Positions 1 through 12,425 of a DNA stretch of 64,000 nt are shown piece by piece (within the stretch, counting starts at the first letter, position 1; the number at the start of each line of letters is the position of its first letter). The DNA comes from Coix lacryma-jobi var. lacryma-jobi. Lineage: Eukaryota; Streptophyta; Magnoliopsida; Poales; Poaceae. The stretch is from assembly GCA_009763385.1 (NCBI GenBank), contig VDCT01000871.1:1-64000 (forward strand), read 5' to 3'. Below the pieces are notes generated by a model. It was not told the DNA's origin and ran no database searches. It was given only the letters and a program-made list of their open reading frames with translations. Both the position numbers and the translations under genes were made by a program.

Positions 1-1898
1 GGAGTACCTGACAAGGCTAACACGTTATCTAAACCGTCGCCGGAAGCGACGCTTTTATTGTATCTCGCATCATCTCACACCACCGTAAGCGCAGTATTTG
101 TGGAAGAGAAGGAACGAAAACAAGATGATGACGTAGTTCCCGATCTATTTCGTTTCTGAGGCCTGTCGGGAGCAAAACTAACTATTCAGAGTTGGAGAAG
201 ATAGCATATACGGTGGTAATGGCTTCTAGGAAGCTAAAGCATTACTTTCAATCTCACACATCATAGTCTATCAGCTACCATTGGAAGCTCTATTCCGCAA
301 CAACGAAGCTATCGGCCGAATTGGCAAGTGGGCGTCGGAGCTAAACGAATACGTGATCGATTTCCAACACTGGTCCGCAATCAAGTCGCAGGCGTTGGCG
401 GATTTCATAGCAGACTGGACTCCCGCGGCTTTCGACACAACTATTGAATTCGAGGAGCCGTATGGACAGTAAATTGTGATGGCGCTTGGGGAATGGCTGG
501 AGCCGAATCTCGGCGATCTTAACCCACCAAGAGGACCGAAGGTCAGATTTGCCGCAAGGCTGCAATTCCTCACTACCAACAACACCGCCGAATATGAAGC
601 CGTGCTGCTGGGATACGAAAGCTCCGAGCAATCGGAGCAAGAAGATGCATAGTCAAGTCAGATTCCCAAGTCGTCGTTGGCCACGCCGAAAAGGATTTCA
701 CAGCGAGAGAACCAGAGCTAGCCAAGTATCTGGCAGCAATCAGAAGAATGGAGAAGTTTTCGCAGGTTTCACTTTACGCCACATTCCAAGAGCCGAAAAC
801 ACAGAGGCAGACGAATGGCCAAAGCCGCAGCACAAAATCTGGCATTACCACCAGATGTGTTATACCAAGTCCTTTCGGCCAAAGCTGTGAAGAAGAGGAA
901 GATCACCCAAATACGGTGCACGTTATCGCCAGTGATGACTGGAGGTCGCAGATATTCGCTTACTTAGCTGGAACATATGAGCCGGAGTCTAGAAAGGACG
1001 CCAAAAGGATGGCCAGCAGAGCGAAAGGGTACTCAATCATCGGGAAAAACTATTCAAGAATGGGATAGCAGCCCCCCTCTGAAATGCATAAGCAGGCGTG
1101 AGGGCATTTAGCTACTCGAAGAAATGCACGCCGGAATGTGCGGAGCGCACAGAGGCCTCACGAGATAGCGCACAGAGCAAGGGCAGGGATTCTACTGGCC
1201 TTCCGCCGCATCAGACGCCAGAGAGCTAGTCAAATGTTGCAAAGGCTGCCAGATGTTCGCTAGAAACCAGAAAGCCCCAGCAAACGAAACCACGCCGATA
1301 GTGCCACCTGGCCCTTGCAGAGATGGGGCATGACATAGTAGGTCGCTACCAGTAGCTCCGGGCAACCTGCGCTTCGCAGCGGTCGCTCTCGTGTATTTCA
1401 CCAAGTGGGTGGAAGCAAAGGCCCTCGCAAGCATACTTCCACCTCTTTAACCAAATTCGTCTGGCAGAGGATAGTCTGTCGTTTCGGCGTTCCCTCCTTC
1501 ATCACCTGCGACAAGGGAAGCAGTTTGACTGTGCCGAATTCAGGAGTTTCTGCGAAGAACTCAGCATCAAGCTTAATTTCGCCTCAGTAAACTACCCGCA
1601 AGCAAACGGGGCCGTCGAGAGAGCGAATGGTCTAATCTTTTCGGCAATATCCAAAACCTTGTACGACTCGTCGAAAGGCAAGTGGGCCAACACCCTAACA
1701 ACAGCTGTATGGGGACACAATATCTCACGATCCAGAGCTACAGGCTTCACTCCATTTAGATTGATTTACTGTGAGGAAGCAGTCACCCCGGAAGAGGTAA
1801 AACTGGGTTCATTCCGGACCGAAAGGGCTCCGGTAACTCAGGAGCAAAGGCACCTCGAACTTGACACCATCGAAGAGGTAAGGTTGCAAGCTGCAAAG
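1..1898 (+). pseudogene. Retrotransposon A pol fragment: RT end, RNase H, integrase (mirror copy)
   Basis: Broken reading frames. RNase H is seen around 340-890 with an NCDGAWG-type first aspartate, an NTAEYEA glutamate and an SDSQVVVGHA aspartate motif, each best read by combining the two arms. Integrase follows at about 1120-1890: a zinc-binding region with H-H-C-C spacing, the WGHDIVG core start, a CDKG aspartate motif, and a GAVERANG segment carrying the catalytic Glu. The C-terminal part reads WANTLTTAVWGHN and FTPFRLIYCEEAV. Frames are broken by many one-base gaps. The frame runs straight into LTR sequence at about 1899, without the usual stop and polypurine tract. Confidence 0.85.
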
Positions 1899-2338
1899 CA
1901 GGCTTTCGCGCGAAAGCCGAACGCGGGTGACGCGCTTTCGTTTCTCCTTTTTTCGGCCGTGGTCATGCGCTTTCTTTTCGCAGGGTTCACCGTTTCTGGC
2001 AAGGAGGGGCCCACAGGTCAGAAGGAAGGGTGCACGGGCTGCTTCACCCCACGCGTGCAGTTACGATGGCGCCCCTCGAGCCCACGGGGCCAAGCAAGAC
2101 GCAGGGTAGATAAGAGAAGAGAGGGTGTCTTTGTAATTATAGCAGAGTAGTTGGAAGGGCATCTTGTACTTTCAAACTGTCTCGAATTAATATAAAAAGC
2201 TCCCGGCTCCCCCGAGGGGAGGGAGGACACTGTTCACTTCACCTGATTCCTTATCTTCGACGTTCGTCACCCACTTTCGCTCCGTGCTTCGTTCGCGCGC
2301 GACAACCGCTGTTTCAGGGTCTTGGGCCTGAAACAACA
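1899..2338 (+). repeat. Truncated 3' LTR of element A (mirror copy)
   Basis: Matches the inner 432 bp of the full LTR at 43149-43580 and ends with the same terminal CTGAAACAACA. The first 282 bp of the full LTR (43581-43862, U3 in element orientation) are absent; pol joins directly at CAGGCTTTCG. A TATA box (TATAAAA, 2191-2197) remains. Confidence 0.85.
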
Positions 2339-2343
2339 CTCCT

Positions 2344-2955
2344 GAGGACAAATCCTGAGGTGTTGTTGTTCCACGTCATTGGACCAGGTGCTGTAAGCTA
2401 GAGCTGGAGCAGGAGCTGGTGGTGGGCAAGGGGGGTCTCAACATCAGGACCCAACACAACAGCACCCAAAACATCAGCAGGTTCCACAAGGCAGCCTCAA
2501 CCTGGGATGCCATCGTAACTGGTAGCCATTGCATACATCAGCCCCCAATACATCAACAGTATAAGAAAATACATGGACAGTGGCCTCAGTTTTAAAATAA
2601 ATTGGAAACTCAATAAAGAACATCATATGTGGTTTTCAAAAAACATCCAGAAAATTCACAAGCACTGGCAGACATGGAATGTTCAAAAACATCCACAGTT
2701 TGCCATCACAGTGAGGAAGCCCCAAAGGTTGCAGAGTGTGGATGATGCTAGAACACTTGATGACTTCCATGTAAAATAGACAAGAGCATCAAAGAAAACA
2801 CAACCACCTTAGCTAATAGATTAAAAACATCACAGGCTAAATAATATAGAAAACATTGGTCTCAGCTTGTCCATCAAATAATTATTACATAATGTTCACA
2901 AACAATGTTCCTAACTAGGGCAGCATAAAGTAGTTGGTTTGAAAACATGCATGGT
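2344..2955. other. PIF/Harbinger spacer between its two ORFs (mirror copy)
   Basis: Between the target duplication of element A and the transposase stop lie about 600 bp. The first 60 or so (2344-2400) read on the minus strand as the start of the PIF ORF1 segment that continues at 43868 in the right half. The rest is AT-rich with no recognisable gene. Confidence 0.5.
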
Positions 2956-4301
2956 TTATGTCTTATTACCCACCCTGGCCTGCCACATGGCATTACAAAT
3001 CTCATCCCTTCTAGCAGTCATGGAAGAGTATCCTGGTCCAATAGATCCTCCACGGGCTCAGGGTCATGGTTTGGGGTTGGGTGGTGGAAGCCAGTCTTCA
3101 TCTGGCACACAGTGGTCAATACCAAAACCCAAAATCTAGTTATGCAGGATGCAACAGGCAATCAGAAGTTTGACCTGAGTCTTGTAAGGGTGAAATGGCT
3201 TGTTGTCTAGAATAAGAAACCTATTCTTCAAAGCCCCCAAAGCCCTCTCAATTGTGACCCTCAGTGAGGAGTGCCTCAGGTTGAACAATTCCTTGCATTG
3301 GTTGGTCTGTTGGTGTTGTTGTACTCAGACAGATGGTACCTAACCCCCCTATAGGGAGGTAGGAAGCCATTTTGGCATGCATAGCCTGCATCTACAAGGT
3401 ACATCTTACCTACAAGTGCATAAGGCAAGGACATTGTGAGTGTCTAGTGGCTAGTATGGACACAAGTGCAGTGTAGATATGGTCTGTGTTACCTTGAGGA
3501 ACAGTGAACCCATCCTCCCTTCAATGGCATCATGAAGTATTTGGGAGTCATGTGCAGACCCCTCCCAACCAGCCAGGACATAGGTGAACTTGAGGTCCCA
3601 GTTCACAGCAGCCATCACATTCTGTGTTGGCCCTTTCTTCCTACCCCGAAAAGCCTGCTGAATTCTCCTAGGGACCCTAGCCAAGCAGTGAGTGCCATCA
3701 ATGGCAGCAATGCAGTCCTAAAAATGTGCAACAGTGTTAATCCAGTGTGGACAAACAAAGGTGGTTGGTTCACACTATAGATTGACTATTACCTTGAAAT
3801 ATGGGTTCCATCTAGGGCTTCCAAGGATCTTTGGATGAGTAGCAGTTGAGGGGGGTTTGATCATTTCATTTCTAAGCTCACCAATAGCGTACAAGACCTA
3901 GTGAAAGTGTTTGTGCACTGTCTCAATGGACCTCCTAAAGGATTGATGAACCACCCTAAACCTTTGGTTATGGCCTACAATATGGAGGAACATAACAACC
4001 TGCTCCTCAACACTGCAACTAGCATTCTCAGGTACAAGCCCTCTAGTTTTAAATAGGTTACACAAAGCAAAAAAAGGGGCTCTGCACATCCTAATCATGG
4101 ATAGGCACTCCCTATCAGTCGACCTGTAAATGGCCATCAGGGTACGTTGCCTATGTTGTTCAGCATCGCACCTCAAATGGTAAACTATGGGGTAGGTTCA
4201 GGGATAGGCCTCCTAATCCTACTAGTAACAAAGGAAACTAGGACAACTACCAGTGCACAGGCTTGCTTGGCCAACTCATCTCTTTTCTGGGTAGGATCCA
4301 T
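2956..4301 (-). pseudogene. PIF/Harbinger DDE transposase (mirror copy)
   Basis: Mirror of 31328-32675. This copy keeps exon 1 open (3898-4176 reads RTLMAIYRSTDREC through HIVGHNQRFRVVHQSF), whereas the right copy has lost one C there. Exon 2 carries RVPRRIQQAFRGRKKGPTQN and WDLKFTYVLAGWEGSAHDS. The two in-frame TAG codons of the right copy (complement CTA at 3898-3900 and 3136-3138) are present here too, so they are real mutations and not sequencing noise. The upstream ATG is at 4299-4301. No functional transposase is expected. Confidence 0.85.
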
Positions 4302-5352
4302 CTACATGCATGAACAATACAAAACAAACTAGTTTACTTAACCCTGGTAGGCATCAGCATGTTTATGAGACAATTAAGTATAACAAAATTGTCATGGCTA
4401 CATAACAAAATGCCTCCAGTGACACTATAGACATCATCATCAACCAAACTAGTAAGAACACAACGGATTCCATAAAAACTTAGCATCAACCATCATAAAA
4501 AGTCACGGCTGCATAAATGAAATGCCTCCCGGTGACTATATCCCACCAAAATCTACTTAAAGCATCAGAATATTTCACAGAGCAAACCCTAACGCACCTT
4601 GCTTCACATCCAACATATCTTCCACCACCACCACAGAGCAAAAACGAATTGGAGGAAGCACAGACAAAAAAAATATGATGCTTTTGGGGTTCATTTCACC
4701 CCGGGGTCGTCGATGGACGAAGCACAGAACGGGAAGACGGAGTAGAAGAAGGGCGGCGTAGAAGAAGGGGAGCAGATGAAGCAGAGGAGCAGAATCCGGA
4801 GGAGAGGCAGCAGATCTGGTACCGCGCCACCGGAAACGAGGAGAGGAAGACGAGGAAGAAGACCCTCGCCGCCCGGAGTCCCAGCCGCGATGGCGAAGCG
4901 GCGCCGAACCCTACCAGATCGGGCACTCGGGGATGGAGGGCAAACCCACTGCGTCACCAGGACACACCGCACACACGCCGCCGGTCTCTCACAGGGGGAT
5001 GTTGGAAATGGAAGAGGATGCGAACGACCGGAGGCAGGGAAGGGGAAGACCGCCTTATAAAGGACGGAAATCACCTCTCAACAAGCGTGCAGAGGTTTCA
5101 CGGTTCCTGCGCGAGCCAGGGAGGCGGCGGCAGGAGATGCCGAAATCGCCCGCGCGTGCGCCGCCCACAGCCCTGCCCTAGAAAAATGGTGGGGGAGAGC
5201 TTCACTCGGGAGCTAGGCCGAGAGGACCTTTTGCCTCTCTGGAGCCTGTCCCAGCGGTGGGCCCCGCTTCCCAAACACGGGACACTGCAGCCGGAGGGCG
5301 CGAGCCACCCGGCTCGCTCCGCAGCAAAACACGCCGGTCCCCGACTGAAGGG
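4302..5352. other. GC-rich 5' flank of the PIF element (mirror copy)
   Basis: AT-rich from 4302 to about 4680, then strongly GC-rich to the Pack-MULE. Arg/Pro-rich open frames occur on both strands here, a composition effect with no recognisable domain. It probably holds the leader and terminal region of the PIF element; the exact terminus could not be fixed. Confidence 0.4.
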
Positions 5353-5453
5353 GCCCGCAAGGGGTTATTTAACTTTTTTCTATCTTTATGAAAGTCACTT
5401 CTTCGTTTACCAGTTTTATACGAGCTCCTACATATTGCCATCCGAAACAATAA

Positions 5454-5940
5454 GGCTATCCGCACCGGGTCTGGTAAACTGACCCTGCAGGAAGCAAACC
5501 AGCTGCAGCGGGTACTGTAAATTGATCCTGTAATTTACAGAAGCTCTTTCCATCCACTACATACAGAGGAGTACCAAGTGTCCGCTAAAACGCATGCAGG
5601 TGGCCACCGCGTGGGAAGGTACAGAGGGGAGAAGGGGCGCCTGCAGGTGGGTGGTGGGCCCCATTTTTCTCTAGGCTAAAAAACATTATAACTCACAAAC
5701 CAAAAAATCAAATTAAATTCGGATTACACCATTAAATTTGTTTCAATAAATCCTTCGAAACAAGATCTCATATGGATATATTTAGATAAAAAATTTATAT
5801 ACATGTGGACCCCACTATGGATAGAGGATGATATAGAAGATGAATGAGTGCGGGAGAAAAGGAAATAGAGGAGAGAATCTCGATGACCAGGATGACATAT
5901 TCCTTTTAAGGACGAATTAGAGTACGAAGAGTGCGGTCAG
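5454..5940. mobile_element. Tourist-like MITE inside the Pack-MULE terminal repeat (mirror copy)
   Basis: Starts GGCTATCCGCAC after TAA (5451-5453) and ends GTGCGGTCAG before TAA (5941-5943); two terminal bases present in the right copy are missing. It splits one MULE terminal repeat, so it inserted after the MULE formed. There is no coding capacity. Confidence 0.65.
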
Positions 5941-6098
5941 TAAATCTACTACATATTTGTCACTTTTGCTGATGTGGCACGCCACGCAGACAACCAACGT
6001 GGCATTGCGTCTCCTCTCATTGCTGCTTCTCTTCCTCTCTAGTCACTGACATACGGGCCCCGCAGGTCATATCCTTCAACCTACAGCCACTGAACCCG

Positions 6099-6738
6099 CG
6101 TCGAACTGGTTCGACCAGAAACCGGACACGTTGGCCTTGAGCCCATCCCCCCGGCGCCCGCCGCGGTCGTGTACAGCGCCGCGCACAGCAGTGCCAGCTG
6201 CCCGCCGTGCGCCGGGACGCACTCGTCGTGCGCGCGCGCGGCCCGCGCGCGTTCACGCACCGCGCGGCCGCATGCTCGGCACCGTCGTGTCCACCGTCAG
6301 TAGGCTCATGCCCTGTCGTCAATAATCATATTTGCCATGATTAATAATAAAAAGAATATATTAGTGTTAGAAATAGTATAGTCTCTCATCTCGTGCATTG
6401 ACGATGGCGTCGAGATCGAGACACGATGTACGGTGGCGGCGATGATGTGGCGGAGACGGCGATGGTGAGGAAGCCGCCGACGAGGGCGAGCAGGTTGAGC
6501 GTGCCCATGAAGTTGGTGACCACGTTGGCGGACTTGGAGTTGGAGAGGTGCAGGTCGCCGACGAGGTACGTGACGAGGTTCATGGAGATGCCCATCACGC
6601 ACACGCGCTCCGCCAGCTCCGTGCCCAGGATCAGCCCGGCGCCCAGCCAGACGCCGGTCCTCGACTTGTCCGCCGGGTTGCCGCGGAAGTCCACGACTGC
6701 TTCCTGCTGCCCGCCGTCGTCGCCGTCGTATCCACCAT
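6099..6738 (-). pseudogene. Captured NPF (NRT1/PTR family) transporter fragment, mirror copy
   Basis: Minus strand: exon 1 at 6432-6738, a retained intron at about 6313-6431, exon 2 at about 6099-6312. Exon 1 encodes RGNPADKSRTGVWLGAG, TELAERVCVMGISMNLV and NVVTNFMGTLNLLALVGG, typical of the N-terminal first transmembrane segments of NPF proteins. Exon 2 in this arm retains the bases for NVSGFWSNQFD, a hallmark that the right copy has lost by one base. It ends at the MULE terminal repeat, so only about the first quarter of a transporter is present and it cannot work as one. Confidence 0.8.
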
Positions 6739-7487
6739 GACCCCCGGTGGAAACCTACACACAACAAACGTCGTTCAGGTATGTTGTATGTATGTACGTA
6801 TATCATCAGACCGAGCTAAACAATAACAATAAATGTCCTGGAACCGAAACTAATTAATCATCACGACTCAGCTCGATCTATCGTATCCGCCATGGATGAG
6901 AGCTAAGATATATGGCTATTACATTGCTGTGCTGCTGTAGCTGTAGCTAGTTGTGCCTGGTGCAGGACGCTCCCTGCAAGCAAGAGGCCTGGACTAGCTA
7001 AGCTAAGCTAGGCAGGGAGCGAGAGGACGACGAAGAGGATCAGAGAGAGAGAGAGAGAGAACCTTTGTGCTGTGAGCTTGTCGAAGAGGATGAGGCCGGG
7101 ACGGCGACGGACTTGTACGCTTCCTTTAGTGGCAGTAGGTTGAAGAACGATCTGAGCTATGGGGCCCATATGTCAGTGACTAGAAAGAAGAGAAGCAACA
7201 GTGAGAGGAGAGGCAATGCCACGTTGGCTGTCTGCGTGCGTGCGTGCCACATCAGCAAAAGTGTTAAATACGTAGGAGGTTTACTGTTCAGATGACAAAT
7301 ATGTAGGAGCTCATATAAAACTGGCAAACGAAGGAGTGACTTTCATAAGGATAATAAAAAGTTAAATAACCCGCCCGGAAGAGGTTGTTGAACCTCCGTT
7401 CTCTCCGTCACAGGACTCAAAGCTCCCCTGTTACGGCTGGTTGCTAATCAACAGGTCATCAATGAACTACAGTTGTTTTACACTGTA

Positions 7488-7792
7488 GCCTTGTTGCTCC
7501 ACTCATATCATATCGGATCTTTTACATCTTGTTATATCGGATCTTTAAACACTTGTATAAAGTACTAAATATAGACTAAAGAATTATTAATTACACAGTT
7601 TGCGTGTAATTTATGAGACGAATTTTTTAAGTCTAAATAGTTCATAATTTGACACTAAATTGCTATAGTAATGCATGTGCTAATGACAGATTAATTAGAC
7701 TTAAAAATTTATTTCGTGATTTACGAACGGATTTTGTAATATAACTTTTGATTTGACATCTAAAAATTTATAGCCGAGAATTAAACAACACC
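7488..7792. repeat. MITE-like AT-rich repeat (mirror copy)
   Basis: AT-rich sequence with internal complementarity: a GAGACGAATTTTTTAAGTCTAA block and a later TTAGACTTAAAAATTTATTTCG block pair with each other. The ends, GCCTTGTTGCTCC and GTTTAATTCTC-like on the opposite strand, resemble the GCCTTGTTTAGTTC-type termini common in grass MITEs. No clear target duplication was found. The flanks 7382-7487 and 7793-8036 hold nothing recognisable. Confidence 0.4.
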
Positions 7793-8060
7793 ATACTCTA
7801 GAGCTTCGTTTTTACACGCAACATTTACCATAGTTCTTATAACTTGAAGTATGTTCAAGAAAATACCTCAAGAGTTCTCTACAGTTTGCTATATGTTGAC
7901 ATTCAAAAGTGTCACAGGTAAAGATGAATTTAGAAGAGGTATTCAGCCTGAAATATTAGAGTCGAAATTGTCTTTTTTGAGAGATTAGATGTTCTAAGCT
8001 AAGTGGGCCTGATCATTTTGAGGTTTCGATCACTTGTGTTACGTCCAACCAGGTGGACTG

Positions 8061-8140
8061 GTCGGAAGCCTTATGTAAGGATGGCAACGGGTCGGGTAAG
8101 GTCGGAAGCCTTATGTAAGGATGGCAACGGGTCGGGTAAG
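8061..8140. repeat. 40-bp tandem duplication at the hAT MITE end (mirror copy)
   Basis: The 40-bp unit at 8061-8100 is repeated exactly at 8101-8140. Each unit contains the 8-bp target sequence GCCTTATG followed by the MITE terminus TAAGGATGGCAA. The right arm has the same duplication at about 27500-27580, so it predates the palindrome. Confidence 0.9.
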
Positions 8141-8810
8141 GTGCGGGTAGAGCATTTGCCCGCCCACGATCATACCCGTGACCCCAATTTACCCGCCCGC
8201 GAGCATGCCCACGGGTAAGATTTCGTACCCGTCCCGCGCGGCGGGTACCCGACGGGTATCGGGTATCCATCGGGTCTAACTAAAAGAGATCAAATAATAA
8301 AATTATAGTGATATGAATCGATAAATTCATAGTTAAACAATATGCAAATATGTCAATCTCACTTACAGTTTAATATGAGAATAAATGTAAGCTCACAAGC
8401 CACAGTAGATCATAGATTATGCATAATTCAAACATTCATGCTCATACAAATGACATAAAAAATTACACGAACTACAGTAATAAATAATAGCTCACATAAT
8501 CATTTTATTTAGCCATCTATAAAAAATATCGTCTTTACTACTCAACATGCTATGTATATGATACAATTTTATATAAATAAGGTAGTCAACATGACATTTA
8601 TATAACATAAATGACAAATATTTATATATATTTTTAAATTGCGGGTATCCATTGGGTACCCGCGGGTAAAAGTTGATACCGCGCACCCTACCCGCATATT
8701 GTGGGTACCCGACCCTCATGTACCCGCGGGTAAACTTTCATGCCCATACCCACACCATCGGGTACGAAACCCGCGGGTATTCGCACCCGCGGGTAAGATT
8801 GCCATCCTTA
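8116..8810. mobile_element. hAT-type MITE (mirror copy)
   Basis: Terminal inverted repeat TAAGGATGGCAA / TTGCCATCCTTA. Target duplication is GCCTTATG on the left and GCCTTATC on the right (perfect CATAAGGC in the other arm). Subterminal regions are packed with ACCCGCGGGT palindromes, and the middle is AT-rich. There is no transposase; it is non-autonomous. Confidence 0.75.
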
Positions 8811-9050
8811 GCCTTATCGGCTGTGATGAATGTTGAGTCCGGATGATAATACGTGGGTTCTTTTCTTATAAGGACGATTCGTTGATCAGTATGGGTTGAA
8901 AAGCCATTAAACCGATCTAATCGATCCAAGACCAGAAAGATCAGGGTTAACTTGTCACGTCCGGATTGGATTCTATATTTTGATAGAGTCCGGATAGGAA
9001 ACTTGAAGATCGTATCTGGGATGTTTCCTATGGGATAAGACCAGCCCCCT

Positions 9051-9060
9051 CTATATATAT
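9051..9060 (+). promoter_or_regulatory. TATA box of LTR C (mirror copy)
   Basis: CTATATATAT preceded by CCAGCCCC, about 360 bp before the LTR end and 415 bp before the gag ATG. The right-arm copy is at 26579-26588 on the minus strand. Confidence 0.55.
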
Positions 9061-9465
9061 GAGAGGATCATGGCCGATTGAGGCATCCAACATCAATCGA
9101 TCAAAACCAATCTACTACCCTTTTACCCCTTTTCCCTCTACTTGTGTTCGGCGCGTCTCCCGGCGAGATTCGACGGCATTCTAGGCGCCTGCTGGTCCTA
9201 GAACAACCTCTACGTGCTTCTCCCCGACGGGTCTTCCCGGAGGAGTTCTAGATACCAAGACAGGAGTCCAAAACCCTAGATCGATCCAAACTGGTCTCTA
9301 GATCGGTTTTCGAAAGGTTTATCTAGGGTTCCTGTTGTCTCAAGGTTGGACCGCAACCTCTTCGGGCATTCTAGCTCAGCTGGTGTGTGATTCGGATCAC
9401 TTCCGACATCAACACACTTTTTTGCGACTCGCTGGGGAAGATTAAAAATCTCATCTACTACCAAC

Positions 9466-11858
9466 ATGGGCGGCAAAGACGGTGCTACCGATAAGGATAA
9501 CATCGTCCGTCCTGTGGGCATTGACGAGCTCCTAGACGAGTTGAAGCAACAGGCGCAGGCCAAGCTCGACGCCGTATTGAAGGCTTTCCTGGAAAGCTGC
9601 TCGAAGGATCGGCGCGACAGGATCACTCAGGAGAAGGAGCCAGACTTCAGCGAGATCGTCCCTACCACGACAAATACGAACACTGAAGATGCTACTGACA
9701 AGGTAAAAACTAAGGTACCTGAAGATTCTTACCCTAACCCATGCTGATTATTCCGCAATGCTGGTTGATTCTTCAAAAACTCTTACCGATACTATCCAAC
9801 ATTCATTTTAATTGCTTAGCGACCGCATGGATAAGTTAGAAGGTAAAATGCGAACCCGAAGTCCCAACTGGGCAACCACAGTTCGACATGCCTTTTAATT
9901 CTTTTAGAGGGTAGGCTTCACACATTAATTCGGACAATTAGGGTCTACTGAGACCAGAGGCGGTGAAGCGGTACCTCGGCAACTACCAATCATGTTCATC
10001 ATGACACTGGTCGGACCACATAGACGACCAGGGTACCCGACAAACAGGACTTCGGGAGGACAGGAACAGTGTTACCCAATCCGCCGAAGTCACCAAGCCA
10101 CAATCCCATGCATGGTGGCACCACCGACCTTGCCAACACCGATTTTGGACGAGCCATAAATCGGTTTAAGGAAGAAATAACTAGGTCGCTTGAGACCAGT
10201 TTAGGGGTCCAATTCAAGCCTACCAGGACCACTTATTCTAAACCGTACCCTTCATGTTTCAATTTTATGAAAGCACCTGACGGTGGAGGGTACCGGATTT
10301 TTATAAGTTTAGTGGTGACGGCAGTAAAACAACTATGGAACATGTCAGCATGTTCCTCACACAAATGGGCGAAGCTAGTACTTTAGATTTTATGAATATA
10401 CGACATTTTCCTTTATCTCTTACTGGTACCACTTTCGCCTGGTTTACGTCACTACCAAAGTGCACCATAGGTTCTTGGGCCAAATTAGAAGAAAAAATTT
10501 CATAATCACTTTTATGACGGGGTCCAAGAAACTAGTTATCACATCTTACATCGGGTCCATAAGGACGTAGTGAGTCTGTGGTCGATTTCTTTAAATGTTT
10601 TAAAGAAATTAAAAACTGATGTTTCCATTTGAGGATCTCCGACAGAAATCTAACAGATCTATGTCTCGCTGGTCTACGTCGAGAAATCAAGGATAAACTT
10701 GAGCATCATGATTTCTTTAATGTAAATCAACTGTTGCAAAAGGCCGTCTCAATAGAATCGCGCTTTAAAGAACCCTATGATCCTCATAAGACTCATCGAT
10801 CGGGCATACATATGGCCGAGATAAATTCTGATAGTTTTATGGCCAGCGCAAAATAAACTAGTCACTTGTCCTTCCCTTAACCGATTTAGAAGAATCGGGG
10901 TGAGGAGGTGAAGTTTACTTTTGATTTTTTCTAAATGTGACCGAATATTCGATGAATTACTTAAATTCGGTTATCTCAAAATTAATTATACTTTGCCATC
11001 ACCCGACGAATTAAAAAGGAGGGCTTAATGCAAATACCATAATTCTTTCTCTCATGCCACTAACGACTGCAATGTTTCCGTCGACAGGTCCAATCGGCCT
11101 CAATGAAGGACGATTGAGTCTAACTGAGATGCAGATCAGTACTACCCTTTCGCAGTTCACATGGTGGAAGTAGGGACCCCTGCTGTTCTAATTCGTCCAG
11201 AGCAAGCCGATACGACCAAAGGCAAGAATGTTGTTATCGGCGAACCACGGGTCGTGCTGAATACTGAGAACGTTCGGGGCGCAAAGTGGTGCTCGAGAAA
11301 AGTGATGATGGCAAGAGTAAGCTCACAATCACTGCAGGGTCAGCACGACACTTGCACAGACAAAGATTTTGAGACCAGGGCATCACAACAAAGGCCGACG
11401 AGGTGGGTCCTCAGGCCGACCAGTCTGGTTCATCCTCAAAGCACCCAGAACAGAAGGCCAACCAGGTAAGGCCGGTCTCTGCCAATTCCAGTGGGGTCAA
11501 TAAATCGACTGATACAGTCGGTTGTAACCGTTTCTAAAGACTCTACCCTTCGGAGTACGTGTCATCCGTACTTGTCCCGCAGAAACCTGAAGTTGGCACT
11601 TGGAAGACTAATGTGGACAGGAATAAGGGGAAAGTCGCTAGAGAACCATGTACTTTTGACAAGCTCATGGCCAAATACAAGCAAACAAAAGGCCGATTCC
11701 CAGAATTGGCCCTTAAAAAAAGAGAGAGTCTACTCCTCCGAAGCGTGAGGATGAGAAATCCAAACAGATGATGTGTCTCAGGCGATGTATCCGGCACCAA
11801 AGGCTGGCCGTATTACCATCAGTGGCCCCTCCTATTTCGCCACCACCACAATGGGTCC
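9466..11858 (+). pseudogene. Element C gag, first part (mirror copy)
   Basis: Starts at ATG 9466 with MGGKDGATDKDNIVRPVG. An acidic, charged N-terminal region is followed by a gag domain (FGRAINRFKEEITRSLE; VPDFYKFSGDGSKTTMEHVS; FAWFTSLPKCTIGSWAKLEE), then a CKYHNSFSHATNDC zinc-binding-like block near 11010-11080. Frames are broken by scattered single-base gaps. Solo LTR D interrupts the sequence at 11859; gag continues at 13752. Confidence 0.8.
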
Positions 11859-12149
11859 TGCGGATACATGGGTGTATGCCGAGTCTCGAGTGATGAGTGA
11901 TTGTCAACGGGTTTGATCGCATGTTCTTTGGCTTGTGTTGTGCAGGTGTCGAGCACGGATACAGTGATCGAAGGCAAGGTGAAGGTCAAGTAGAGACGTG
12001 CCGTGCCGATGGACCGAGAGGGCGAAGGGCGGACGTGAGGCTTGGACTGAGGGACCGGTGGCCTGAGGATCAGCTGTGGTGGCTGACAGCCTGGGACAGC
12101 GACGAGCGAAGACTTGCGGGTGGACAGGGTGCACGGGCGGTGCATCCCT

Positions 12150-12425
12150 TCTACAGCTTCGGTTGGTGGTGAGCCACATAAAAAACCACCGGTGGACGGT
12201 TTCCAGTTTGGGCCTCAAAACCTGGGCGTCGATGGTTTCCGAGTTTGGGCCACAAAACTCGGGCTGAGGACGGTTTCCAGGTTTGGGCCTCAAAACCTGG
12301 GTGCTGCGGGTTGCTGAGTTTGGGCCACAAAAACTCAGGCGATGGTCGGCAGGTTCCCGGTTTGGGCCTCAAACCGGGGGTTGGCTGAAGGCTGGTTTCC
12401 CGGTTGGGCCACAAAACCGGGGGTG
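12150..12425. repeat. Array of short hairpin units in LTR D (mirror copy)
   Basis: Alternating units of about 45 bp, each an inverted repeat around a GGGCC(T/A)CA loop. The clearest here is CTGAGTTT (12314-12321) with AAACTCAG (12331-12338). Other units have CCGAGTTT/AAACTCGG and CCCGGTTT/AAACCGGG stems; some are damaged by lost bases in this arm. Confidence 0.75.

Larger units (their letters stand above)
1..2338 (+). mobile_element. Ty3-type LTR retrotransposon A, 3' end (mirror copy)
   Basis: Mirror of 33288-35638. It holds the end of RT, RNase H, integrase and a truncated 3' LTR ending in CA at 2338, followed by the target duplication CTCCT (2339-2343), the complement of AGGAG beside the right-arm copy. 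The element is inserted in a PIF/Harbinger element. Domain order RT-RNase H-integrase identifies the Ty3 superfamily. Confidence 0.85.
5362..7372. mobile_element. Pack-MULE carrying NPF transporter exons (mirror copy)
   Basis: Mirror of 28276-30291. Termini are GGGTTATTTAAC and GTTAAATAACCC. Flanking 9-bp sequences are GCCCGCAAG (5353-5361) and GCCCGGAAG (7373-7381), 8 of 9 matching, as expected of a Mutator-type target duplication. Long terminal inverted repeats of about 230 bp lie at 5362-6085 (interrupted by a MITE) and about 7135-7372. Between them are two exons of a host NPF gene and a short AG repeat (7041-7060). Confidence 0.8.
8037..9416 (+). repeat. 5' LTR of element C (mirror copy)
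   Basis: Begins TGTTACGTCC and ends about ...ATCAACACA just before a primer-site-like block. A hAT MITE (8116-8810) accounts for about half of its length. A TATA box and a splice- and leader-like stretch follow. The exact 3' end is uncertain by 2 bp. The partner LTR is not in the window, so the boundary rests on TG/CA ends and the primer site. Confidence 0.65.

Noticed and set aside
7041..7060. AG-repeat as a GAGA-type regulatory element
   Set aside because: A short microsatellite in the captured NPF leader; no evidence beyond the repeat itself.
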